Positions 22,690 to 35,059 of a stretch of DNA of 64,000 nucleotides are shown here, in pieces. The DNA lies in contig NC_087393.1 of the NCBI RefSeq assembly GCF_963675165.1, forward strand, positions 2,981,502-3,045,501, written 5' to 3'. The notes under the pieces are model-generated. The model searched no databases, was not told the origin of the DNA, and saw only the letters and a list, made by a program, of their open reading frames with translations. The position numbers were made by a program, and so were the translations under genes. This DNA comes from Halichondria panicea (taxonomy: Eukaryota; Porifera; Demospongiae; Suberitida; Halichondriidae). How positions within the stretch are numbered: the first letter of the stretch is position 1; every line of letters starts with the position of its first letter.

Positions 22690-25380
22690 CCTTAATTGAG
22701 CACACATGTTGTGCAACTATTTTGCAAATGACGGCCAACAATCCTAAGTCATCAGATGACGATGGACATGGACGAAAAATAACACGGGTACATGTAGACG
22801 GTAAGCTGGCCTTAACTAAGATAGTAGAGAATAGTAGAGAACTTGTTTCCTGCTGCGCAAGACAGAAGCAAGAAAGTTAAGAGGAGAAATCAGGGACGTA
22901 GCTTGTTGTTTGTATAGATCTGCATCAGTATTATGTTCTTATTTTGTTAATTGGTCACATGATAATCACATGATTTTTAAGGAAACTTAAATTTTTATGT
23001 AAAAAACAAAGTGTCAAATTAATAATAATTTATATCGCACACTTTTCAATGTATGTGATGTTGGCGTGCCTTAATGCACACACCACACACACACACACAC
23101 ACATACTTAGTTACATTCCAGACTCGGATGCTGAGGTGACCAAAGGCCAGTGACAAAGTCCCCCGGAAATTTTTAAATTTTGGCATTCTACATTCCCGGA
23201 GATAAATTCTGAGCAAATTTGGTATAAAAATAATTATCAATTTGCCAATTCTACGTGAGTGTACCTGGCCTATATACTTTTATACTACTAGAATCTGTTA
23301 AGTGGGCAATAAAAAAAAGAGGCAGTTCATTCCATCTGCATGTGACTGTCTAGCTGCAGATTCAATTATTTAAGTGTTTCTGGTGATAGAAATTGATTAG
23401 TTTGCCTGAAAATATAGAAATACTGAACTCTTATGCTTGTAACTTAGATTGTAACGTAGATGGTGTTGCAATAGAAATGCTGCTTCAGCCACTCTTGTGT
23501 ACCGATCTCCAGTTATTAGGCTACATGTATCCCCATCTAAAAAGCTTTAATGTACACTAATTCACGCTTCGTCATGGTTATTCTCAGCTAGTGCTCAGCT
23601 AGTGCACGGTACTCTTATAGACCATGTATATTGCAATAGCCTAGCACCAGAGCGTGTTCATACAAAGGTTACTGATGCTACTCGGATCACGTCTCTGCTC
23701 ATCTCACGTCTCTGCTCCATTCCCAATTTAAGGTTAGCTATGTCTGTAGAACCTTAATTAAGTATTGTGAATTTAATGTCTGTTAGTCTATCGGATCACC
23801 TTGAACCCTTCATACATTGTGTTTTCCATGCGAGATCATAACTCAAACTTTTTTTTGTTACTACCTTTGTACAGTGGCAAAATTTGTGCACTCTTGTAAG
23901 TTGAATAGGTATCTGTAATAATTTATGCACGGCTTCAATAATGTGTATGTAACCGTAACCGCCCATATGATGTCACCGCCCATATGTTTTGAGAGCTACA
24001 TTTATGCTAAACAAGGGGTGGGCGGATGGATATTTGATTATGTGGCTACTGAACCAACTCAATTAACACCTTGTCAGTAATAACAGGATACATGTATGCA
24101 AGATAAAAAACGACTTTGTGATTCCAAAGACAAGCTACAAAGAGTCAGAAGACTCTGACTCTGACTCTGACTCACCACCTGTGAAGAAGGCACCACATCC
24201 AAGACAATTCAGAAGAGAAGAAGAAGAGAAGAAAACAACGTACACGAATGAAGAGACGGAGACAATCTTTCTGTACTCAACACCCAGCCTGCTGACATGT
24301 CAACAGTTTCTGCTCGACCACAGGAGCAAGCAAAATATACTATACGAGATAACTTAATTAAGTATAAGAACAATTAATCAGCTGTAAGAACAATTAGCTG
24401 CCATTCATAATACAATTTCATGGTTGTTGTGAATTGTACCTATTAAGTTCGTTTTAAAACGCTGGGATTGCTGACATTTTTATTACAATAAATCGTTTTC
24501 AATTCAAGTGAGCCATTAAATTAACCAGTTACCATTAAACATTGTGGTTGAGTTAGTAAACGACTTTAATGAGTTCTACCTGCTGAAAATGAAAATGAGG
24601 AAGTTTGTTGTCAGAGATGTTCTGATTCTGTCCTTGAGTAAAGTATGTCCGTATGTTGCTATGTGTCATGCTATGTGTCACATAGGTCATGTGACAAACT
24701 ACCAAGGGTGCCCCTGAACCTGGATGTGAGTTTGTGTTGCTATGTGTCACATAAAGAAGGAGGTGGTATGTAAAGAACTACCAAGGGTGGCGTCTAAACT
24801 AAGATGAACATTGAATGAATGAACATTGAATGAAGTTGAACGAAGTTGAACATTGAATGAAGTTGTTTCACTGTTTGAATACGCCTTCAGCTGTACGTCT
24901 CCAACGATTTTAAAATTATGGTGTCTGTAATTCACCGTTTTTGGAATCTGTTGCTGACGAATTAACTACTTCTGCGACCTCCCAGATGGTTGATACTGTC
25001 GAGCGACGATACTTATTCTTCGGTCAGGGGAAAATTGTGTGTGCCCATCATGAATGAGAGTTCTACAGATAAATTGCGATTGGTCATCACACGCCACAGC
25101 GGCTGTCGTGTTATTGTTTATTGTGGGGCGTAACGAGAGTTTTGAAGTCGCAGATCATGATTTTACGAAGTTTGGAATAATTCCCTCGGTGTCGGTGTCG
25201 GTGTCGTTCCGTCGTTCCCTGAAGAATCATGGTATGATGGCCGTGTGTTCGTTGGAATGAAAGTGAAAGAAGTTGTGTTTGAACCTTCTTCGGTATTGAG
25301 ATGAAATGTGCATCAACAAAAACAAAGACAAAGACATGAAAATGGCAGACCAACTAAAGCTCTGTTTATGAGATATCACT
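22690..25380. other. No recognisable gene
   Basis: No gene was assignable. A short open frame at 24118-24357 has a Glu/Asp/Ser run encoded by a GACTCT hexamer repeat (24147-24175) and a Lys/Glu-rich stretch; it resembles low-complexity sequence more than a known protein. (CA)n lies at 23083-23103. Direct repeats of TGCTATGTGTCA occur at 24657-24680 and 24738. Confidence 0.35.
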
Positions 25381-25389
25381 GCCCACAGA

Positions 25390-25785
25390 CAATCAATTAT
25401 CAAACGGTCACTTTTCTTTCGACAGTACTGCACAAAGCGTACCTCGAGGCCTGACCTTTGTTGTGTCTATCCAATACTGTATAAACTTTCAGCGGTGTGT
25501 CATAGAGAGCGTATCAATTTTCTCAGCTGTAGGTAATTGATGGATTTTTGTACCTGTTAAACAAGTGTGGAAGTGTGGGTGGGTGTGTGTTTTGTTTGAT
25601 CAATTTTATTCTGATCATAATGAGTTGTGGGTAAATACTATAAGTAAATACTATAAGTATGTTTGTTATAGTTCATTTCGTGTCGTGACCTCGTGTCGTG
25701 ACGAGCCCATTTTCATTGCGCAATGCGCATAGCTCCAACACAGCCCACAACGTAAAATTATCATTACCGCTGCCGTGGGAAAGGG
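25390..25785 (+). mobile_element. piggyBac-type right-end fragment
   Basis: It ends GCTGCCGTGGGAAAGGG followed by TTAA (25786-25789). The stretch shares CAAACGGTCACTTTTCTTTCGACAGTA, GCGTACCTCGAGGC and GCATAGCTCCAACACAGC with the right end at 15950-16109. No matching left end was found upstream, so it is a truncated copy, probably non-autonomous. Confidence 0.6.
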
Positions 25786-25789
25786 TTAA

Positions 25790-27470
25790 TGCAGACAGTG
25801 ATCTTCAAGTATGACCTTGGGCCATCACCTGAGCCTCTCCATTAAATGTGGTGTTCCCCCCCCCAGTTTAACGTTCATATATAGCGTCTGCATTGAGATA
25901 GCATCTGCATTGAGATAGCGTCTGCATTGAGGCCGGCTTCTTCATATGTGATAGTGCGTTATCGAATATGCTATCTTATCGGTGTATTTCTTTTATTAAC
26001 TTGTTTTATATTTAGTTGTTTTATATTTAGTTCATTTTCCCAGTATCCTTCCGACTGGTGCCTTCCGACTGGTGCTCAAGATATACCCTCGCCAAGTATC
26101 CATCCACCTCACACCTGTCCCCAATGAAATGAAGATTCTGGTGTACTTTTACATGGGTGTACTTTTACCATTTCTTAAGAAACTGTCCAAGTGTGTCCAT
26201 CAACTCACAATAAAATGTCCTCAATTACATCTTCCCGATCATGTCCATCTAAGTACACACGAATTGGCGAAAAGAAAATTGTGTTGAGTATCATCGACCA
26301 CAGGCCCTTTTGGTAGCCATTTTTTCTTGATTATGACGTAACCCACCCCATGTTTGAGGACAGTACCTGCTCAAGTTCAGCGTCTTCTACATTCTCAATA
26401 CAACATGAAAGACCTGCGAAAAAATCACTAAACACAAAAAATCACTAAACGCTACCATTGCCAATGACTTCCGGACAGAAGTTGGTGAATTTAGCAGCAG
26501 CAAATGCCTTTTGTATACAAGCCCCTTTGTGTATATACAAGCCCGTCATTAAAAATGTGCAGCATCGATAGACTTCAGTGTATTTGTAGATAAGTCATTA
26601 TTAATTACTTTTAGGCCTGGTATATTTGACATCCCCTCTTGGAGCATTCATCATTGTCTGATTGTCTGTTGGCCAATGGACTCCTGGGCTTTGCTGGTAC
26701 ACTGCCTCTTAGATTTTGTATCATGTTGGTAAGGCTCTTGTCAACAGATAAACCTCTCCTTGGGATAGGGATAGACAGGTGGCATTTGTACTGGAAAACA
26801 TCTTTCGCGGAGTATACATGCATGGGCACATGACATATCACATATCAGATACATCAAACTAACTAACTGTCTCTGCGCCCGGGTCCAGCTGTATTTTTTG
26901 CTGTATTTTTTGCTGCATCAAAAATTAATGATTCAAAATGAAGCTCATTGTTTTCTGACATCATGCGAAACACAACGGTGCCTGAGTAGTATTCTTGAGA
27001 TACTACCGATACCTAAACCATTAATGTGTGAAATAAATATTGTGTGATGAAAGTCTTACTTATATTATCAGCCCCTACCCCTAGCAAAGATGTCAGTCCC
27101 CACTACCGGTCCCCACTACCGGGGGTTTTATTGGGAGTACATGCGGGATAGTTTGACTTCCTCAACAGTAACATCCGGAAAAGTATAGCACATGCACATG
27201 CACGCATGTAGTCAAATCCCGGGGTGAGGAGAATTAAGTGGGGATTTGATTTAAACCGGGGTGGGGCAATTGATATTGCCCGACATAGCAGGGACTGAAT
27301 TGATAGGTGCAGGTTGCAAACTAGTCTAGTTTCGTCTGCCAGTTTCGAACGGAGGATTACACCAGCCAAGGCTGAATAGCGATCTTCATTTTCCTAGTTC
27401 AGCAGCTGATTTAATATGCTTGTCCAGAGGTTTGTCCACCTACCTCTGAGTGTGTGAAATAGACTATTCA
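25790..27470. other. No recognisable gene
   Basis: Nothing assignable on either strand. Tandem duplications include CTGCATTGAGATAGC-type units at 25888-25930 and TCCCCACTACCGG at 27095-27121. Confidence 0.4.
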
Positions 27471-27479
27471 ATTATTTTC

Positions 27480-28060
27480 TCTTTTTCAGCATTCGCCTCT
27501 AGCAATCGCCTCTAGCAAAGAAAGATGCATAACTTGGAAGCAGTGACAGTTTTCTTTATTCAACTTCGTAGCAAAGTATCTCCTGGTTTCCAAAGAAACA
27601 GTCAACCAGCCAGAGCAAGCCTTCATAAGCTGATTTAATACTTGCTTAGATATGAGTGTGTACTTGTGTAGAAGCTGAGTTAGTTTAGAGCCTGTTTTTA
27701 GAGTGTAGTGTACAGTGTTTCTACAGTACTGCTGAAGCCTTTACAGGTAAGCGTATAGTATTATCAGCTAGCTAATAATCATACGCACACAAAGCTTACC
27801 TCTCGCTCTGTCCTTGGCTGACTATTCGACTGTTCAGATAGGACTGTTCAGATAGAACTACAAGGTAGCACTGTTACGGTTACTATCTTTTTTTGCCACA
27901 CTGAAACAAATAAATTGAAGCCCGAGTTTAAAATACAGAAGCTAGCTATCTATTGGTCTCATCCACAATGTATTAGAATGGACACCAGGCCAACAGATTG
28001 GTTGAGTGTGTGTATCTTTATCCCTTTCCCTTTCCCGTTCAGCGCACACAATCTCGACAC
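27480..28060 (+). repeat. Dispersed repeat family, partial copy
   Basis: It shares ACAGTTTTCTTTATTCAACTTCGTAG, GAGTTAGTTTAGAGCCTGTT, AGTTTAAAATACAGAAGC, CATCCACAATGTATT and CCAACAGATTGGTTGAG with the copies at 43925-44830 and 2250-3020. It lacks the long TG-rich core and 3' part. Confidence 0.6.
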
Positions 28061-28561
28061 AATCTGGAACAGTTCAATCACTTTAGTTTGCCAACCCACC
28101 AAATTATCTCCGCCCACAATAAAGTTGTGGGCTGTGCACAAACTAACCATCGACCTTGCTGCTGCCAGTATGTGTGGCCTTTAAAAGCTGCACTCTGGTC
28201 AACCAAGATGCTTAGCAAGCATGTAGACTATTGTAGAGCTTGTGTCCACTTGTGAAGAAGTGCTTGCTGCTTCCTCTTCGAAAATATTCTATGGCTACCA
28301 ACATAGATACTACTTGAAACGCCTATAGAAAGGTAACGAAACTCAAAAGTACTTGTGTTTCATCCCGTTGATCTGCTCTCTATATCGTCCCAGAGCTACA
28401 CTCAAGCTGTCCGGGGCACAAAAAACACAGGTGTTGTTTGGAGAGTTGGGATTGTGCACATTACAAATTTGAGTTCATCTCCTATCTTCTCACTATCAGG
28501 TACGTGCCAAGTTAGGCGGTGAACACTACTGTACTGAATAAAACTACATCATTTATACTAA

Positions 28562-28870
28562 TTAGAATGTACCCATACCCTCGATTTTTTTCCATAGCTC
28601 TACAAGATATGCTATCGGTACATTTCGAACTTCAAGATGTTTATCTTTGGAGAATGTGAAGGGAGTAAGCTCTGCACGAAGATTGTCCCCGCTGATGTAC
28701 TCCTTGGCTTCTGCTCTCATCTTGCCCTCTGATGCTATGGCCACACCCAGTTCCTTGTACCACCTACGTACAACGCAAAGGTACACATATACAGGACATG
28801 TATCTGGAGGTCTGCCTTCATGGCCAAACTCTGTTGAGGAGATATTGTCACTCGTATGGCATCGTCTTTG
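28562..28870 (-). pseudogene. Fragment of RING/GGDKGGG-type transposon-associated protein (middle part)
   Basis: On the minus strand QQSLAMKADLQ (about 28830) is followed, after a frameshift, by RRWYKELGVAIASEGKMR, then GDNLRAEL.PF.F and EVRNVPIAYLVELW (28562-28786). In the multi-copy invertebrate family I have in mind these blocks (ALAMKA-L, RRWLK.WG...SE, GDNL.AE.APF.F, VELR..P) sit between an N-terminal RING-type region and the GGDKGGG core. The same family is seen on the plus strand at 35.06-36.15 kb. The precise transposon superfamily is uncertain. It is truncated on both sides, so non-functional. Confidence 0.5.
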
Positions 28871-29022
28871 AACAGTGAGTCCTCCTTACCAGTGTGCTGA
28901 ATTTAACTAGCTAGCTGACTCACATGGTCACCACCACTCAGCAGCAACCGGTGCTGCTGGTTCCTACGGGAGGCACTTGCCTTCCCACTCGGAATACGAG
29001 GTGTGGTGACAGGTACCAAGGT
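28871..29022. other. Flank of the hAT insertion, no gene
   Basis: Short spacer without a recognisable gene, ending in the target duplication GATTG. Confidence 0.4.
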
Positions 29023-29027
29023 GATTG
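29023..29027. other. hAT target site duplication, left (GATTG)
   Basis: GATTG directly precedes the element start CAGGGGCGTAGC and recurs at 32064-32068 directly after its end. Confidence 0.8.
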
Positions 29028-32000
29028 CAGGGGCGTAGCTACCATTGTTTCCTGGTTGCCCAGAAACCCCCCCAGCCCAGAAACCCCCCCAGTGAGAAAA
29101 GTGGGCAGGGCTCTCATAGAAAAATTAAGCAGCCCTGCCCATCTTTTCTGCAATATTCACGTGGCTTGCAATCAGTCTGCAACACTCTGAGTCTGCTATC
29201 ATGAAGCGTTTGTCATCCTTTGGCTTTGTCCCAGTGTCTTCCTTAGGCTTAGATGCACCTCAAACAAAGAAGACCAAGACTACTCAATCCTGCTCTAGTA
29301 TATCTCTAGCACAACTTGATTCAGAGAGTACAGATCTACCACAATCCCAGCCACAGGAAACCTCTCAAGGTATTTAATTGTGCTCAGGCTAGACTAGCAA
29401 TACTTTAATCCTTTTAGTGTCTCTCTGTTCTGCTTCTCCTGCTTCATCAGCTTCTACTCCCAGTCATCCATCCTTCGACTGCAGTAAGTCTGACACCAGT
29501 GAGTCTGACACCGAGCGTGTAGATCCAGATCCATCAGTGGTGAGGAATGACCTTGGCACGTACAGCCTAGCTCAGATCTCTAGTATTCCACAAGAGGAGA
29601 AGCTATGGCTTCTGAAAAATGCGTTCAGGCCTAAGAGTACCAAAGTATTCCCTCAGAAGGAAGAGTACAGTAAGAAGAGGTCATTTCAGCACTCATGGCT
29701 GAAGCAGTTCTCCTGGCTATGTTACTCAGAAGCTAGAAATGGTGGTTACTGTGTACATTGTATGCTGTTTGCTAGGCGCACTCTACCACTCGGTCAGTTA
29801 GTTACATCTGCAATGACAAATTTCACACGAGCAAAGGTTACACTTAAAGAGCATGAGAGACAAACAACACACAAAACTGCCACAAAATGTGTAGTTGATT
29901 TTCTAAATCACATGGAAAAAGGTGTTCTATCTGTTTCACAACAGCTACTAATACAGTCTTCTGTCACTATTGCCAAAAATCGATCCATTATCAGATCTAT
30001 TTTGAAAACGATCGTCTTTTGTGGCAAACAGATGATTTCTCTTCGAGGCCATCGTGAACATAGCGACACAAATCCAGGAAATTTTCTTGCTTTACTTGAC
30101 TTCTGAAAAGATGCAGGAGACATGATCTTGGAACAACACTTCCAGACAGCCCCCCAAAATGCACGGTACAATTCGCCACAAATTCAGAATGAGCTCATCT
30201 CATGTGCTGGAGAGTGGATACAGCAGCAAATCCTCAGTGAGATTAAAGATGCAACATTCTTTTCTGTTTGTGCTGATGAAGCAGCTGATTGTTCAAACAA
30301 GGAACAACTACCTCTTGTGCTACGCTTTGTTGATAAAGTAAACACTATTCGTGAGGTGTTTGTCGAGTTTGTTGTTTGCGATACTGGCACTACTGGACAA
30401 GCCATTGCAGAGAAAATACTTGAGGCTTTGAAAAGGTACGGTCTTGATATTAGCTGCCTCCGCGGTCAATGTTATGATGGAGCAGGAAACATGGCTGGTA
30501 AATACAAAGGGGCTGCTAAGGTTGTTCAGGATACCTGTCCAAAGGCTGTGTATGTGCACTGCGCAGCCCATGTTCTGAATCTTTGTGTTGTGGGTGCTTG
30601 TAAAGTTCAACTAGTTAAAAACATGATGGGCACAATGGTAGAGATTTGCTTGTTTTTCTCAAATTCACCCAAACGACAGAGTGAGTTAGAAAAACAGATT
30701 ACTCTAGTTGACAGTTCCAGAGCACAAAAATTGGTAAGCTTGTGCAAAACAAGATGGGTTGCCCGTGTAAATGCCCTGGAGGTGTTTTTTGATCTTTTTC
30801 CTGCAGTTGTTGAAACATTTTCAATCATTAGCAGTGGCAGTTCGAGTGGCTGGAATAGTGAGTCTTGTCGTGCAGCAGAGAGTCTTCTAATTTGCATCAC
30901 AAGATACCAGTTCATTATCTCTTTTGTGGTTGCAAAAGAATGCCTCCAGTACACAAAGGGCCTCACAGTGTCCCTACAGAAGAGAGCTAATGATATTTGC
31001 CAAGCATATTCTGATGTCAAAACTGTGATTGCTACTCTTCAAGATGTGCGAAAAAACATGGTTAGCAAGCATAGGACCTGGCATGAAACAGCAATTACTC
31101 TCGGGGAAAAGGTGAATGCATCTCAGCCACAACTGCCTAGGCGCTGCTCAGTACAAACCTCCAGAAGCAACACACCTGGCGAAACTCCCGAGGTGTACTA
31201 CCGCCGTATTGTTTCCATTCCCTTTCTTGACGAGCTGCTTGCTGCTTTCTCATTTAGACTACAGATTTTCTGAAATTCAGGAAAAAGCTCTCATAGGAAT
31301 GAAATTGGTTCCAACTGTTCTCTGTGATTCCTCTGTGATTCCTCTGTGATTCCTCCATTCCAATTTGCACTCATGACGAGCTTCTAGCCAGCTATGCTGA
31401 AGACCTCCCTTCTCCCTCGTCTCTTGAAGCTGAACTTGATCTGTGGAAGCATAAGTGGATGCCACAGTCATCTAACCCTAACATGCCTGACTTACCATCA
31501 AAAACCCTATTCATGGCTAGATTCAACATGTGGCCCAATATTAACACCATTCTGCGTCTTATTTGCACAATTCCAGTCACAAGTTGCGAGTGTGAGCGAA
31601 GTGTCAGTGTGCTACGTCGTCTTAAGACTTATCTCCGCTCTACAATGGGACAAGAAAGACTCAGTGGACTAGCATTACTACACACACAGTATGGAATGAA
31701 GCTGAACCTGGATGAAATAGTCAACATGTTTGCAAGAAAACATTCCCGTAGAATGGAACTCATGGACATACTTAGTGAATTTGATGAAGCTGATGAAGAT
31801 TAACCATTACACTTTAACTAAGACATTATTATTAATTTACTGTCTTACACCTTTTTCTTTTTCTGTTTGCTGTATCATAATCATAGCCATAGCCATACGT
31901 ACTACGTACATACATATAAACTGTATTACATTTAGTAGGTGTGGCTCAATGTAGAGGGTGTGGCACCGGGGAAGTGGGCGTGGTCTCAAAAAATTTTGCG

Positions 32001-32063
32001 GCGCTATGCGCCGCAAGTTGTTTTTTTGGAAACCCCTGTCTCAAAAGTCTGGCTACGCCCCTG
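29028..32063 (+). mobile_element. hAT transposon, complete ends, 3036 bp
   Basis: The termini are CAGGGGCGTAGC and its inverse GCTACGCCCCTG (12 bp perfect). The element is flanked by GATTG on both sides, a 5 bp target duplication. Most hAT elements make 8 bp duplications; a hAT5 group with 5 bp is known, and this fits it. The single gene inside is a ZMYM1/DUF4371-type hAT transposase, disabled by a stop, a frameshift and a triplicated 11-mer. The left subterminal region has a 17 bp duplication (CCCAGAAACCCCCCCAG twice), and a fragment of it recurs at 2137-2200. Confidence 0.85.
29201..31803 (+). pseudogene. hAT transposase (TTF-type zinc finger, DUF4371, C-terminal dimerisation)
   Basis: Exon 1 is 29201-29369 (MKRLSSFGF start), followed by a 48 bp GT-AG intron, with exon 2 from 29418. 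The N-terminal region is Ser/Asp-rich. The TTF-type BED-like finger appears as FQHSWLKQFSWL.YSEARNGGYCVHCMLF (about 29690-29770). The DUF4371/RNase H-like core follows (LRFVDK, CYDGAGNMAGK at about 30472, VHCAAHVLNLCVV at about 30555). The dimerisation region SCECERSVSVLRRLKTYLRSTM lies at about 31585-31650. Lesions: in-frame TGA at 30104-30106, a frameshift near 31250, and an 11 bp unit present three times at about 31322-31354. The remainder is unusually well preserved, suggesting recent decay. The protein would bind the element ends and cut and join DNA. Confidence 0.85.
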
Positions 32064-32069
32064 GATTGG

Positions 32070-35040
32070 CTGTAATTTACATAAATTCTGTATATATATA
32101 GGATTGTAGTACTTACCTGTCCTCCTGTTTTCACTAGTAGGGGAGACACACTAGTAGGGGAGACACACTGCTGGACGGGCTACGTCGCAGTAAAGATAAC
32201 TGTATCTCCTTTTCTATTGGTGTTAGCGGAGATTTTTGTAAGATGTCGATGTCAAAATGATGTCTATGATGTCAGGGGGTCTCTTAATGGTATTGCAGTA
32301 GGTGGCACGACAACGACTTGGACTGCTCACAGCAGCATGACGCACAGACGTAAGTACGACAAGTTGTCAACTCGATAGGTTGCCGCAATAGGTTAGAGCA
32401 TATTGGGCACTGAAATTCTGGCGGTATATCTTGGTATTGGTGGCTATGGCAATAGCGGCTTAGCGGCTTGATATGAGATTGTTGGTGGCCTTCCCATTCT
32501 CACTACATTTTTTGGCTTCGAAGGTGGCGGCGAACATATCAAGCAGCCTCCCAATCATATAGGGATCTTACTTCTTTGCCGACTTTTTTTGTTAAAAAAA
32601 AGCATTTTTACAGGAATGGCTGAATTGTGTGGGATGCCTTTGTGGCTCATCCAGGCGAACGTCAATGGAGATCTAAATCTGCTGTATCTTCTGGCAGCTT
32701 TACCTAAATTCCCCCCCCCCACAAACCCTTCTTCTCCAGCTTAGAAGTGTGTTGCTCAAATTATGATGCAAGACAATACAGCGTATGCATTTCAACCTCC
32801 TGCCGAATTTCAAGATGATTGTGGGGACCTTTGCTCCCTGAAGCAAAGGTAAGCAAAGGTACACTGTTGCGAATGTCACAGCATACATGTAGTAATCAAT
32901 GGTGCTCCCTTCGGTTTGTACAAGGCATAAGTTTTCAGAAGATGAACAGGATATGTTGAAAAGGTTACTGTTAAAATTTTGATCAATTGCACTATAGATA
33001 CAAATTTGTACTTATCAATGGATCAAAGTGAAAAGTTCCACCCTAAAAAAATGTCAGTTGTAATGGCCGAATCATATTCTGGTCATACATCATCTGTGCT
33101 GCTAAGACCATTCCTGAAAATCCTTTACTTCGAGCGCAAATTCTATGGCGTATGTATGGAAAACCAGACCTATTCGAAAGTCATTCTTTTCTTTTCTGTC
33201 ACTAGACCTGCGTCAGTGTGTTCACTATCATAAATTGTCAGACACCGAAGAAAATCTATTAGCCACATGTAATACAGCCATGTAATTATTAAAATAATTG
33301 GTTCTATTGCATAACAATAATTTTTTGACCTCTCTGCTATGATGATAATTTATTATACATCGAACTTAACGTTGCTCATGTGTTCTGAAATTTTCAGCGT
33401 TATACACGATATCTCGATATCTATGACATTTCATGTGTTCTGAAATTCTCCATGCATATAACATTTCAGCGTTATACACGATAGCTAAAGGTACCTCATT
33501 TCGTGACCTCATTTCGTGTACATTTCAGTGCTTGGCCACAGTCTTGAAATTTCTTTTTTTTTTGTAGTGTTCATGATGCTATCCAATCTGCCACAGAATC
33601 CAATGTTGATAGCACGCTCCCTGTTGTTGTAAACAACTTGACCTAATCTTTACAACAATGGGTACGACAAATGGGTACGGATCGTCGCCCACCCTCTACC
33701 ATGCCCACTGGGTTGGTTTTCGTAGTAATATTTCATGTTTAGTGCAAAATAATGAGACTTAAAAACAACATGTACACAATTAATATTCGTTCACACCTAG
33801 TCTGGTTTAGTCCAATAATAGCATGTTCATGGCAGATTCGGAAGAGTCGATACGACGGGAGCACGTCACTACAGGAGTTTCAGCGACCCCCTCTCTTCTC
33901 TTCCCCCTGCTAATTCAATGCTGAAACGAATAACGAATGTAACTAGCGAATGTAACTAGTGTGGGAGCAGTGGAATGAGTGTGGGCAGTGGAACGAGTGT
34001 GTCGTGACCTCACTTGCAATGAATAACATTAAGAAACATTAAGATCTAAATGTTGGCAATGAATAAAATTAATCTGCCGCTTACATTCGACACCGCGAGA
34101 GAAAATATTAGAAAATATTCTTAAAATTGCTTTGACTCGATGTCTTTCAATTTTTTTCTTGTGCCATCTCTAGCGCCATTTCTCCTTGAGTGTTAGTGAT
34201 TGAACACTCACACCCCTCTTGAACTCAGATCGAAACTATATTGGATTTGAAAAACAACAACGAGCAATCAGGCTAACGACAGGTATAGTTTAGCACCTTG
34301 CGAAGTTTCAAAGAAGGTTGAGACTGATGACTGTGCTGTCTGTATCCATAAGAGTTGAGACATCATGATGACTGTGCTGTCTGTATCCATAAGAGTTGAG
34401 ACTGATGAGTGTGTTGTCTGTGTCAGGCTCTGTACGGCTCTGTACTGTGGAAATACTGCGATCCCTTCTGCCGCTTAGTCATCACGTTTTCACCTGTATT
34501 GGGTGCTTTTCTAGAAATTTAAACCTGTCCCTAGGTTTTTTCTTCCAAAGAGTAATGCGTTTGACAGACAAACAATTGCTTGCATAGTTATTTTTGCCGT
34601 GTAAATCCTTCAGTGTGGGATTGGGATAGGTTGCTTCAAACAAAACAGTGGTCACCACCTGGTATAAGTTCGGACCCTAGGATACCATCCGTGAACACAG
34701 AAAATGCTACAATGCTGCGGAATTACAATGCTGCGGGAATTACAAAAGCCTGCCACTTCGTATCCACAGGATGTAGAACGGACAGGCGTAACACGGAGGC
34801 CCTGGATACAAAACACAAACACATGATAGACACTATATTGCATGCTAGGCTTGCAACATAGATCTAGCTAGACCACACAAGTGTTTCCTTTGAAGTGCTT
34901 CTGAGAGTCATACAACAGCAACAGGTAATTGACTACTTTTTGGTAGCTGTATAATTAGGTCTGAAATCTGACAAAATAAGGGGTACATATTTAATGCACA
35001 CGCACACATTATAAATCAAGTAATAAGCATAACCCCTTCA
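32070..35040. other. No recognisable gene
   Basis: Nothing assignable. Duplicated stretches include CTAGTAGGGGAGACACA (32135-32169), an about 80 bp direct repeat around TTCATGTGTTCTGAAATT..CAGCGTTATACACGATA (33376-33490) and a roughly 50 bp repeat ATGACTGTGCTGTCTGTATCC at 34327 and 34369. Confidence 0.4.
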
Positions 35041-35059
35041 GGAATGAGTCAAGAGCATT

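Noticed and set aside
24118-24357. Acidic, Ser-rich 79-codon frame
   Set aside because: Composition is driven by a hexamer repeat, with no domain, no upstream signal and no similarity I can name.
34230-34340. Possible LINE reverse transcriptase tail (KQQRAIRLTTG)
   Set aside because: One short motif, no flanking domain, and the following sequence is a direct repeat.
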